Shown in pieces: positions 1 to 5,116 of a DNA stretch of 8,827 bases. Positions within the stretch are counted from its first letter, which is position 1. Each line of letters opens with the position of its first letter. A program made the position numbers and the translations under genes. The notes under the pieces are model-generated. The model was not told the DNA's origin. It saw only the letters and a program-made list of their open reading frames with translations, and ran no database searches. Source of the stretch: an uncultured Elusimicrobia bacterium (GTDB lineage: Bacteria; Elusimicrobiota; Elusimicrobia; Elusimicrobiales; Elusimicrobiaceae); NCBI GenBank assembly GCA_945483375.1, contig CALYRQ010000022.1, positions 1-8,827 on the forward strand, read 5' to 3'.

Positions 1-353
1 AACAAATCGTCTTTAATATCTTTGGTGGGTTCGATTTCCGGCAGCGCTCCGGGATAAGGATAGGTTTCTTTGCGCGCGCGGACCATGTCAAATTTCAGTC
101 CGTTCGCCATGTTTACGCGAAACGTGCAAAAGCGGGAAAATTTGCGTTTGCCGCCACCCCACTGTTTTACGCAAAATCCGGCGACGGATTCCTGGTTGCC
201 GTCAAAAGAAAGGTCGATATCCAGCGTATCTCTGCCCAAATAAAAATCGCGCACCGCGCCACCCGCCACCCAGACTTTAAGTCCCAGTTTGTGTGCGTAC
301 GCGCCGACGGCATAAAGCTGTTCTTCGTATTTTTTGGGAAGGAAAGATCTCAT
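1..353 (-). CDS. CCA tRNA nucleotidyltransferase / poly(A) polymerase family, N-terminal part (3' end outside window)
   Basis: Only the first 117 codons are present; the frame is open to the left edge. The head of the class II nucleotidyltransferase fold is clear: AGGAVRD at residues 30-36, the metal-binding DID at 45-47 (catalytic Asp45 and Asp47), a third likely carboxylate in FDMVRAR (Asp89), and ETYPYPGALP at 96-105, followed by an acidic stretch that normally leads into the R-D-F-T-x-N-A motif. Enzymes of this family add CCA, or A tails, to RNA 3' ends in the cytoplasm. The ETYxxPGALP form and the lack of a clear poly(A)-polymerase signature favour the CCA-adding branch, but the C-terminal half that would decide is missing. 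The ATG overlaps the TGA of the upstream CpXC gene by 4 nt (ATGA), so the two are probably translationally coupled. The tRNA in this window lacks encoded CCA, so this activity would be needed. Confidence 0.88.
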   Translation of the reverse strand, partial: MRSFLPKKYEEQLYAVGAYAHKLGLKVWVAGGAVRDFYLGRDTLDIDLSFDGNQESVAGFCVKQWGGGKRKFSRFCTFRVNMANGLKFDMVRARKETYPYPGALPEIEPTKDIKDDL

Positions 354-991
354 AACACTGCCGGAGCTTCGGCTCCGTCCTCGCTCATTTTATCGGCAAA
401 GTGACGCAAAAGCGGGCTGGCCAGCCCGGACTGAAGCACTTTGACGGCCGTTACGGCATAATCGTTGGCCGATTGGCCTTGCGCGGGAGCCGGAACGTAG
501 AGCGGGAAATGGTGTTGCCGCGCGTAAGACGGTTTTAACCGCGCCACGCTGAAGCCCTGCACGGCGGCAGCGGCGGCGATAGCTTCCGATTCAAAACCGT
601 TTTTCTCTTCTTCTTGCAAAATATTCTTCAATGCTTCCAGCCCAAAAACGGAAATGGGCGGATAATCCATATTCAACTGTTTTAAAAGGGTGTTTTTGAT
701 AATGCCGTAATCTTTTTGCATACGGGCCAACAGTTCGGGTTCTTTTTTGCGGTCTTTTTCCGAAAAGACAAACACCAAAAGTTCGGCCGGGGCGTCAAAA
801 TAGATAAGATCCCCGTCGTGATGAAAAAACGTGCCGCATTCCGGGCAGCGCACCAAATTAAGCTCCCCGCCCAAAACGGCGGTTTTTAAATCAGGGTCCT
901 GGTCCGCACTCACGAGCGACCAGTATTCCGCATCAAAAGGTTCACAATGGTTGGGGCAGCAAGCGGCCCCTTCGTTTTTAATGGATTTCAT
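350..991 (-). CDS. CpXC domain protein (putative zinc-binding, function unknown)
   Basis: A 213-residue protein resembling the CpXC domain: an N-terminal Cys cluster (CCPNHC, residues 11-16), a tryptophan followed by a DPDLK segment (32-36), a GGELN turn, then RCPECG (48-53) and an aromatic, acidic strand. The CxxC at 49-52 together with residues 11-16 could bind one zinc. The first half-site is unusual: it reads C-P-N-H-C, so either spacing is CxxxC or His15 replaces a Cys of the usual CPxC. Residues from about 85 on are mainly helical with an Ala-rich stretch near 138-143 and have no recognised function. The molecular role of this family is unknown. The start lies a few bases downstream of a good -10 with no Shine-Dalgarno site, suggesting a leaderless mRNA. 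Its stop overlaps the start of the nucleotidyltransferase gene, so they form one transcription unit. Confidence 0.75.
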   Translation of the reverse strand: MKSIKNEGAACCPNHCEPFDAEYWSLVSADQDPDLKTAVLGGELNLVRCPECGTFFHHDGDLIYFDAPAELLVFVFSEKDRKKEPELLARMQKDYGIIKNTLLKQLNMDYPPISVFGLEALKNILQEEEKNGFESEAIAAAAAVQGFSVARLKPSYARQHHFPLYVPAPAQGQSANDYAVTAVKVLQSGLASPLLRHFADKMSEDGAEAPAVL

Positions 992-1000
992 AATAATATA

Positions 1001-1030
1001 GTTATATCAAAAAAATTTTTATCCCGCCAA
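1001..1030 (-). promoter_or_regulatory. Predicted promoter for the CpXC / nucleotidyltransferase unit
   Basis: On the minus strand TTGGCG (plus 1025-1030) is followed, after 18 nt, by TGA-TATAAC (-10 at plus 1001-1006), giving an extended -10. Counting about 7 nt from the -10 places +1 near 994, only about 3 nt before the ATG at 991. No AGGAGG-like site lies between, consistent with a leaderless or nearly leaderless message. Prediction only. Confidence 0.5.
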
Positions 1031-1069
1031 CCCAAAAAAATTAATTAGAAAACGGCCCGTGCGCTTTTT

Positions 1070-1078
1070 TGCTAAAAT
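1070..1078 (+). promoter_or_regulatory. Extended -10 promoter of tRNA-Arg
   Basis: TGC-TAAAAT ends 8 nt before the first base of the tRNA, putting +1 near 1085 with a leader of about 2 nt. No convincing -35 hexamer is seen at 16-18 nt spacing, so the TGn extension probably compensates. Confidence 0.5.
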
Positions 1079-1086
1079 AGACATAC

Positions 1087-1159
1087 GCCCGGTTAGCTCA
1101 ATTGGATAGAGTACCGGTCTTCGGAACCGAGGGTACGGGTTCAAATCCTGTACGGGGCA
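1087..1159 (+). tRNA. tRNA-Arg (anticodon UCG)
   Basis: The sequence folds as a cloverleaf. Acceptor 1087-1093 pairs with 1152-1158; D stem GCTC/GAGT encloses a loop with GGATA (the A20 typical of Arg tRNAs); anticodon arm 1114-1130 has loop CTTCGGA, anticodon TCG at 1121-1123; the variable loop is 4 nt; the T arm is ACGGG-TTCAAAT-CCTGT; discriminator A is 1159. It would read CGA and possibly CGG. CCA is not encoded: ATTT follows position 72. Two non-pairs are visible, G5-G68 in the acceptor (1091 with 1154) and C27-A43 in the anticodon stem (1114 with 1130). The first looks like a C-to-G change, since GCCCCGT would pair perfectly with ACGGGGC. The last 17 bases of the gene are repeated exactly 167 bp downstream. 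Confidence 0.9.
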
Positions 1160-1162
1160 TTT
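1143..1162 (+). repeat. 20-bp direct repeat, copy 1 (tRNA 3' end)
   Basis: AAATCCTGTACGGGGCATTT covers the T loop, T stem and acceptor of tRNA-Arg plus three bases beyond it. It recurs without a mismatch at 1310-1329. The arrangement resembles attachment sites left by a tRNA-targeting integration, or a duplicated tRNA tail. Confidence 0.85.
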
Positions 1163-1175
1163 ATTTGCACCGTAA

Positions 1176-1197
1176 GCAGGCAAACTGCTTTGCCTGC
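1176..1197. repeat. Perfect 9-bp hairpin
   Basis: GCAGGCAAA (1176-1184) and TTTGCCTGC (1189-1197) flank the loop CTGC. No T-run follows on either strand, so it is not a standard intrinsic terminator. It could mark the 3' side of the tRNA transcript or belong to the repeat element. Confidence 0.7.
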
Positions 1198-1211
1198 GTC
1201 GGGATTTGAAG

Positions 1212-1273
1212 ACCGGAGCGATGTTTTTGTTTGCGCCTGTCAAGCGCGCAAGGCAAAAACCGCGAGGTCCGGT
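1212..1273. repeat. Long imperfect hairpin with CTGTCAAG apex
   Basis: Four nested helices can form: ACCGGA with TCCGGT (1212-1217/1268-1273), GCG with CGC (1218-1220/1261-1263), GTTTTTG with CAAAAAC (1223-1229/1254-1260), and TTGCGC with GCGCAA (1231-1236/1246-1251). That is 22 base pairs with small bulges (AT, GAGG, GG). The apical loop at 1237-1245 begins CTGTCAAG. Confidence 0.7.
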
Positions 1274-1306
1274 GCGAAGGAAATTTCTGTCAAGAAATTT
1301 ACCGGA
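1268..1306. repeat. Second hairpin with the same CTGTCAAG apex
   Basis: The inner stem is AAATTTCT (1281-1288) with AGAAATTT (1293-1300), 8 perfect pairs around GTCA; its apex again reads CTGTCAAG (1287-1294). The outer helix TCCGGT (1268-1273) with ACCGGA (1301-1306) closes it with a 7-nt bulge. The 1268-1273 strand is also the closing strand of the preceding hairpin, so the two outer helices exclude each other. Confidence 0.7.
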
Positions 1307-1309
1307 GCA

Positions 1310-1329
1310 AAATCCTGTACGGGGCATTT
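1310..1329 (+). repeat. 20-bp direct repeat, copy 2 (tRNA 3' end)
   Basis: An exact copy of 1143-1162 with no tRNA body in front of it. It is preceded by TACCGG-AGCA; TACCGG also occurs in the tRNA at 1112-1117, so copy 2 may be the remains of a tRNA that lost about 25 internal bases. Downstream to the yebC promoter (1330-1397) nothing further is recognised. Confidence 0.85.
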
Positions 1330-1397
1330 GTTTTCTTCCTAAAACGGATTGTTTTGAAACTACCCGCAATTCCCCCTCTTCCGCCGGGCCAAAAATT

Positions 1398-1406
1398 TGC
1401 TAGAAT
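1398..1406 (+). promoter_or_regulatory. Extended -10 promoter of yebC-ruvC
   Basis: TGC-TAGAAT; +1 is expected near 1413, giving a leader of about 27 nt that contains the Shine-Dalgarno AAGGAG at 1428-1433, 6 nt before the yebC ATG. No good -35 is seen. Confidence 0.5.
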
Positions 1407-1439
1407 AAAAGTATCTTATTTTGCTGTAAGGAGATACCT

Positions 1440-2198
1440 ATGGGTGGACATTCACACTGGGCCGGTATTAAACACAAAAAGGCCCTCGTAGACGCCAAAA
1501 AAGGCAAAGTTTTTACCAAAATTTTAAGAGAAGTAACCATCGCCGCCAAAATGAGCGGCGGCAATCCCGACCAAAACCCCCGTTTGCGCAAAGCCATGGA
1601 CGACGCCCGCGCCGCCAACATGCCGATTGACAACGTCAAACGCGCCATTATGAAAGGTACGGGCCAGCTTCCCGGCGTGTCTTACGAAGAAATCACGTAT
1701 GAAGGCTACGGCCCCGGTTCCGTGGCAGTCATCGTCGAGTGCACCACGGACAACAAAAACCGCACGTTCGCGGAAATCCGCAAAATTTTCACCAGCCACG
1801 GCGGCTCCATCGGCACGGCGGGCTGCGTGTCTTACATGTTTAAAAGCAAAGGCTTAATCGTCGTCAAAACGGAAGATATCTCCGAAGATGAATTAATGGA
1901 CCTCGCGCTTGAAGCGGGAGCGGAAGACGTGCGCACCGCGGGCGACGTGTACGAAGTCATCACCGCGCCGGAAATGGCCGCGTTGGACGCCGTTAAAAAA
2001 GCCATTGAAGCCAAAGGCATTACGCCGGAATCGGCCGATCTCTCCATGATTCCCGATACGGACGTAGCCGTCACCGATGAACACACTGCCGAAACGCTGA
2101 TGAAAATGCTTGAAGCGCTGGACGATCACGACGACACCAAAAACGTGTACGACAATTCCAGCATCGACGAAGCCGTCGCCGCCAAATTAAACGCTTAG
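1440..2198 (+). CDS. yebC: YebC/PmpR family translational/regulatory protein
   Basis: A full-length protein of 252 residues, the usual size of the family. It opens with the hallmark GGHSHWAGIKHKK (residues 2-14) and a K-rich helix, then GGNPDQNPRLRKA, and the central YEGYGPGSVAVIVE and TDNKNRTFAEIRKIF motifs, GGSIGTAGCVSYMF, and an acidic, Asp-rich C-terminal segment ending in a coil. The family is cytoplasmic. It was long described as a transcription factor, and more recent work on homologues links it to relieving ribosome stalling at difficult sequences such as proline runs. The role in this organism is not shown by the sequence. The start is set by AAGGAG 6 nt upstream of the ATG and by the N-terminal motif. 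The gene lies directly before ruvC, the common arrangement, and the pair probably shares one mRNA. Nothing looks truncated. Confidence 0.96.
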   Translation: MGGHSHWAGIKHKKALVDAKKGKVFTKILREVTIAAKMSGGNPDQNPRLRKAMDDARAANMPIDNVKRAIMKGTGQLPGVSYEEITYEGYGPGSVAVIVECTTDNKNRTFAEIRKIFTSHGGSIGTAGCVSYMFKSKGLIVVKTEDISEDELMDLALEAGAEDVRTAGDVYEVITAPEMAALDAVKKAIEAKGITPESADLSMIPDTDVAVTDEHTAETLMKMLEALDDHDDTKNVYDNSSIDEAVAAKLNA

Positions 2199-2211
2199 TT
2201 TGAGAGGCCGC

Positions 2212-2787
2212 TTGACGGATAACCTAACCACCGTTTTAGGTATAGACCCTGGTTTAGACAGAACGGGATGGGCCATCCTTACAAGGAACGCCCGTTCCGT
2301 TTTGTCTTTACGCGCGTGCGGACTGATTCACACGGGCGCGGAACAGGAACTGCCCGAACGGCTGGAATACATCTACGGCGAACTCCAAAAAATCTTGACG
2401 GACTACGCACCCGACCAAGTGGCGATGGAACAAAACTTCTTTCTCAAACGCGCCATTACCATGGCCAATACCGTGCAGACACGCGGTGTGATTATTCTGG
2501 CCTGCCAGCAAGCCAAAAAACCGATTACTTTTTATCCCCCCAAACGCGTCAAACTGATGATTTGCGGCACAGGCACCGCGGACAAAAAACAGGTCCAGCG
2601 CATGGTACAGCTGACGCTGAATTTAAATAAAGCGCCGTCGCCGGACGACACGGCCGACGCGGTGGCTATCGGCATCTGCCACTTAAAAACGGCACCGCTG
2701 AACAGTAAAATAAACGTAAAAGCGGCGTTTTTCGCCAAACTCAAAGCCGCGCAGGAAGCGCAATTAAAAAAGCGCGTTAAAAAATAA
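2212..2787 (+). CDS. ruvC: Holliday junction endodeoxyribonuclease RuvC
   Basis: RuvC cuts Holliday junctions symmetrically as a dimer after RuvAB branch migration. From the TTG at 2212 the protein has 191 residues (E. coli has 173). The four metal-binding acids are in place: Asp12 in LGIDPG, Glu73 in VAMEQNFF, and Asp146 and Asp149 in SPDDTADAVAIG. The DNA-binding segment KRVKLMICGTGTADKKQVQ (about 112-130) is also typical. A basic tail rich in Lys extends past the usual end. Two TTG starts are possible. 2212 is preferred because GAGAGG lies at 2202-2207 just before it (spacing 4, rather short); the TTG at 2200 has no ribosome site and would add four residues. The gene begins within 13 nt of the yebC stop, so translation is probably coupled. 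Strong terminators follow. Confidence 0.94.
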   Translation: MTDNLTTVLGIDPGLDRTGWAILTRNARSVLSLRACGLIHTGAEQELPERLEYIYGELQKILTDYAPDQVAMEQNFFLKRAITMANTVQTRGVIILACQQAKKPITFYPPKRVKLMICGTGTADKKQVQRMVQLTLNLNKAPSPDDTADAVAIGICHLKTAPLNSKINVKAAFFAKLKAAQEAQLKKRVKK

Positions 2788-2800
2788 TTTCCACGCAAAG

Positions 2801-2835
2801 CAAAACGCCCCGGGCAGAACCCCCGGGGCGTTTTG
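2801..2835. terminator. Bidirectional intrinsic terminator after ruvC
   Basis: A perfect 14-bp inverted repeat, CAAAACGCCCCGGG (2801-2814) and CCCGGGGCGTTTTG (2822-2835), with a 7-nt loop. The A side and T side of the stem give U-tracts on both strands, so it can end ruvC transcripts and back up the pilin terminator. Confidence 0.85.
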
Positions 2836-2853
2836 CAACCAATCATTAAAAAA

Positions 2854-2884
2854 TCCCGGGGCGGAAATCCGCTCCGGGACTTTT
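2854..2884 (-). terminator. Intrinsic terminator of the pilin gene
   Basis: An 11-bp stem with one G-U pair (2854-2864 with 2869-2879) and loop AAAT. On the minus strand the stem is followed by six T (complement of 2848-2853) and on the plus strand by CTTTT, so it can act in both directions. It shares CCCGGGGCG with the terminator 20 bp away. Confidence 0.8.
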
Positions 2885-2921
2885 ATATCTCACCCGTCAG
2901 GCAACGCAAACGGGAACAAAT

Positions 2922-3356
2922 TTACAGCAAGCAGCCGCCGGCAGGCACGGTTTCGCCGCTTGCGGGTTTGCGGCAGCTAAAATAACTGGAACAATCCGCC
3001 CCGGTACAATAACGGCTGTTAATTTTACCGCGCTGACAATCCACCGTAATCACGGCGGCGCCTTTGTTGGAACTCACCTGCACAGAAAGCTGCGTAGCAC
3101 TCGTTCTGTTTAACGTGAGGGTAAAATTTTTCAAATCAGGCGCTTTCACTGTCAACTCCGTTTGGGACGTAGGATACTGGCGGCGTTCCAAAAAGTACAG
3201 GTTGGCGGAATCCGCCACCGTTTTGGCGGCAATCACGGCCTCGGCACCGCGCGCCTTATTGACTGATTTTTCATACTGCGGCAGCGCAACCGACGACAGA
3301 ATACCGATAATAAGCACCACCACCAATAATTCAATTAACGTAAAACCTTGTTTCAT
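2922..3356 (-). CDS. Type IV pilin / pseudopilin
   Basis: The 144-residue product has a textbook class III signal: leader MKQG, prepilin peptidase cleavage after Gly4, then FTLIE with Glu at mature position 5, and a hydrophobic helix to about residue 26 (LLVVVLIIGILSSVALPQY). An amphipathic helix follows, then strands and a C-terminal region with five cysteines (107, 117, 122, 128, 142) able to form disulfides. The mature protein would be about 140 residues, inserted in the inner membrane and assembled into a pilus or secretion pseudopilus. The start is fixed by a perfect AGGAGG at plus 3362-3367, 5 nt from the ATG. No pilus assembly genes are in the window, so major pilin, minor pilin and pseudopilin cannot be separated. 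It lies alone, opposite in direction to its neighbours, between ruvC and ruvA. Confidence 0.93.
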   Translation of the reverse strand: MKQGFTLIELLVVVLIIGILSSVALPQYEKSVNKARGAEAVIAAKTVADSANLYFLERRQYPTSQTELTVKAPDLKNFTLTLNRTSATQLSVQVSSNKGAAVITVDCQRGKINSRYCTGADCSSYFSCRKPASGETVPAGGCLL

Positions 3357-3375
3357 GATATCCTCCTAATCCAAC

Positions 3376-3406
3376 TATATAACAGTCTAAAAAAAACACG
3401 CGCCAA
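3376..3406 (-). promoter_or_regulatory. Predicted promoter of the pilin gene
   Basis: On the minus strand TTGGCG (plus 3401-3406) and TGT-TATATA (-10 at plus 3376-3381) are separated by 19 nt. +1 would fall near 3369, leaving a leader of about 13 nt that starts almost at the AGGAGG. The long spacer makes the -35 doubtful. Confidence 0.4.
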
Positions 3407-3465
3407 AATCAACCCCTTTTCGCGCGCACCGATTTCTTTAATTGCATGGACGCTTACCGCTAATA

Positions 3466-3474
3466 TGGTAAAAT
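3466..3474 (+). promoter_or_regulatory. Extended -10 promoter of ruvA-ruvB-spoIID-queA, apparently leaderless
   Basis: TGG-TAAAAT ends 6 nt before the ruvA ATG at 3481. Normal spacing would put +1 on or next to that ATG. The 20 nt upstream contain no Shine-Dalgarno sequence, and the RuvA N-terminus (MIAYLKGEI) fixes the start, so a leaderless message is likely. Confidence 0.5.
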
Positions 3475-3480
3475 GAAAAT

Positions 3481-4092
3481 ATGATAGCGTATTTAAAAGG
3501 CGAAATTTTAGAAGTAAAAGAAGACGGAGCGATTATCCTCTGCGGCGGTGTGGGGTACGAAGTAAACCTCGCCCACGGCAGCGCGCTGGAACTGACGGCC
3601 GGACAGGAAACCGCGTTTTACGTGGCGGAATCTATTTCCCCTTACGACGGCACGGTGCTGTACGGCTTTTTAACCAAAGAGGATAAAGAACTCTGGACGC
3701 TTTTTAAAACCGCCATTCCCAATACCGGCCCCAAAAAAGCGATGGAATTTTTGAATAAAGCCCTACGCTCGGTGGCCGATTTCCACAATGCCATTTTAAA
3801 ACGCGACCCCAAAATTTTGACGGGAATTTTCGGCTTTACGGCTAAAACCGCCGAAAAACTGATCAACTCGTTAAAAGACAAAATGGACGCGCTGACCGTT
3901 CAGGGCGAAAGCAAAATTAAAGTATTGGACGAAGCCCCCTATCTAAGCGGCGTACTGGAGGCCTTGGGAGCTTTGGGCTACTCCGCCGCCGAAGCGCGCC
4001 GCGCCATGGAAAAACTCCAGGCCGAAGGCGTCAACCCCAACGAACCGTTGGAAAAAATCATCCGGGAGGCCCTGCGGGTACTTAAAAAATGA
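3481..4092 (+). CDS. ruvA: Holliday junction branch migration protein RuvA
   Basis: RuvA binds the four-way junction as a tetramer and loads RuvB. The protein has 203 residues, the normal length, with the three usual parts: an OB-fold (1-62, MIAYLKGEI...GGVGYEVNL...VLYGF), two helix-hairpin-helix motifs (about 70-135) and the RuvB-binding C-terminal domain (about 155-203, [12 protein letters not shown]). Several functional positions differ from the family. HhH1 reads IPNTGPK instead of xxGVGPK, HhH2 reads [11 protein letters not shown] instead of PGIGKKTAERL, and the acidic pin (E. coli Glu55-Asp56) is Tyr55-Asp56. Identity is still firm because RuvB follows with a 4-nt ATGA overlap. It is the first gene of a plus-strand operon and seems to lack a 5' leader. 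Confidence 0.94.
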   Translation: MIAYLKGEILEVKEDGAIILCGGVGYEVNLAHGSALELTAGQETAFYVAESISPYDGTVLYGFLTKEDKELWTLFKTAIPNTGPKKAMEFLNKALRSVADFHNAILKRDPKILTGIFGFTAKTAEKLINSLKDKMDALTVQGESKIKVLDEAPYLSGVLEALGALGYSAAEARRAMEKLQAEGVNPNEPLEKIIREALRVLKK

Positions 4093-5111
4093 GCAACCAA
4101 AACGAAATTTTAGACGTCACCCAACTGCCCGACGAATCCGCCGGATTTGAAGCCGCCCTGCGCCCCGCCTCTCTTGCCGAATTTGTGGGCCAGCAGAAAT
4201 TAAAAGACAATTTGCATATTTTTATCGAGGCCGCCAAGTCCCGCAAAGAGGCCTTGGACCACTGCCTTTTCTACGCGCCGCCCGGTCTGGGCAAAACGAC
4301 GCTCGCCAATATTCTGGCGCACGAAATGGGCGTTAACATCAAAGTAACGTCCGGCCCCGTCCTGGCGCGCCCGGGCGATTTGGCCGCCATGCTGACGACC
4401 GAACTTTCCGAAGGCGACATTTTGTTTATCGACGAAATCCACCGTTTAAACCCCGCCGTGGAAGAAGCCTTATATCCCGCAATGGAAGATTTTACGTTCT
4501 TCATTAATACGGGCAAAGGGGCGGGTTCCACCACGTTAAAGTTGGCCGTGCCGCGCTTTACGCTCGTGGGAGCCACCACGCGCTCCGGCCTCTTAACGGG
4601 CCCGCTGCGCGACCGCTTTGGAATCGTCTTTAACCTCGGGTTTTACGAAGTGCCCGAAATTACCGATATTTTGGAACGCTCCGCGCGGCTGCTCAACATC
4701 GAGGCGGACCGCGAAGGCCTCACCGAACTCGCCAAGCGTTCCCGCGGCACCCCGCGTATTGCCAACCGGCTTTTGCGACGCGCGCGTGACTTTGCGCAGG
4801 TAAAAGGCAAAGGCGTAATCACGCAGGAAATCGCGCAGACGGCCATGGACTCGCTCGACATCGACTCCGAAGGCCTAGACAGTATGGACAAACGCATTTT
4901 GGAAGCGCTTATCGACCGTTTTTCCGGCGGCCCGGTGGGCGTGGAAAACCTGGCGATTGCCGTGTCCGAATCCGTCGACACGCTGACGGACGTTATCGAA
5001 CCGTTCCTTATTAAAGCCGGGTTCATCGCGCGCACCCCGCGCGGACGCGTCGCCGCGCGCAAAGCCTACGAACATTTGGGCCGCAAACTGCACGCCGATT
5101 TATTATTTTAA
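4089..5111 (+). CDS. ruvB: Holliday junction branch migration ATPase RuvB
   Basis: The motor of branch migration, a hexameric AAA+ ATPase driving DNA through RuvA. Length 340 residues is standard. Motifs in order: [12 protein letters not shown] (24-35), Walker A PPGLGKTT (64-71), Walker [11 protein letters not shown] with Asp115 and Glu116, sensor 1 GATTR (161-165), the arginine-finger segment PLRDRFG (Arg174), sensor 2 GTPR (Arg223), and the winged-helix DNA-binding domain GPVGVENLA...TPRGR (281-320). The residue before PPGLGKTT is Ala63, where nearly all RuvB proteins have Gly as the first residue of the P-loop. The start overlaps the ruvA stop by 4 nt, and five nucleotides separate its stop from spoIID, so it is mid-operon. 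Confidence 0.97.
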   Translation: MSNQNEILDVTQLPDESAGFEAALRPASLAEFVGQQKLKDNLHIFIEAAKSRKEALDHCLFYAPPGLGKTTLANILAHEMGVNIKVTSGPVLARPGDLAAMLTTELSEGDILFIDEIHRLNPAVEEALYPAMEDFTFFINTGKGAGSTTLKLAVPRFTLVGATTRSGLLTGPLRDRFGIVFNLGFYEVPEITDILERSARLLNIEADREGLTELAKRSRGTPRIANRLLRRARDFAQVKGKGVITQEIAQTAMDSLDIDSEGLDSMDKRILEALIDRFSGGPVGVENLAIAVSESVDTLTDVIEPFLIKAGFIARTPRGRVAARKAYEHLGRKLHADLLF

Positions 5112-5116
5112 CGCTT

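Larger units (their letters stand above)
1163..1309. other. Structured intergenic segment between the tRNA-tail repeats; no gene
   Basis: These 147 bp between the two direct repeats hold no believable gene. They contain three inverted repeats listed separately. Near its ends is an imperfect inverted pair, TTGCACCG (1165-1172) and CGGAGCAA (1303-1310), matching at 7 of 8 positions. ACCGGAGC occurs twice (1212-1219 and 1301-1308). GGATTTGAAGACCGG (1202-1216) is the reverse complement of tRNA-Arg 1114-1148 with 20 bases missing between two TTC triplets. The segment may be a small mobile or repeat element derived in part from the tRNA, or a structured RNA read through from the tRNA promoter. Which of these is inference. 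Confidence 0.55.

Noticed and set aside
1176..1197. Hairpin as terminator of the tRNA
   Set aside because: The stem is perfect, but no T-run follows on either strand.
1143..1329. CRISPR array
   Set aside because: Only two repeat copies separated by 147 bp, and the repeat is the tRNA 3' end; no regular spacing or cas genes.
1334..1354. AAAAC...GTTTT inverted repeat upstream of yebC
   Set aside because: Only five A/T-rich pairs, too weak to call a terminator or operator.
1019..1369. Minus-strand open frame of 116 codons
   Set aside because: It covers the tRNA gene and the repeat segment on the opposite strand, with no family resemblance; it is a chance frame.
1206..1491. Two overlapping plus-strand open frames (1206-1403 and 1231-1491)
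   Set aside because: They read through the hairpin-rich repeat segment, have low-complexity basic products, no ribosome sites, and the second runs into yebC.
2200..2211. TTG at 2200 as the ruvC start
   Set aside because: It has no ribosome site, while the TTG at 2212 has GAGAGG just before it; the difference is four residues and not certain.
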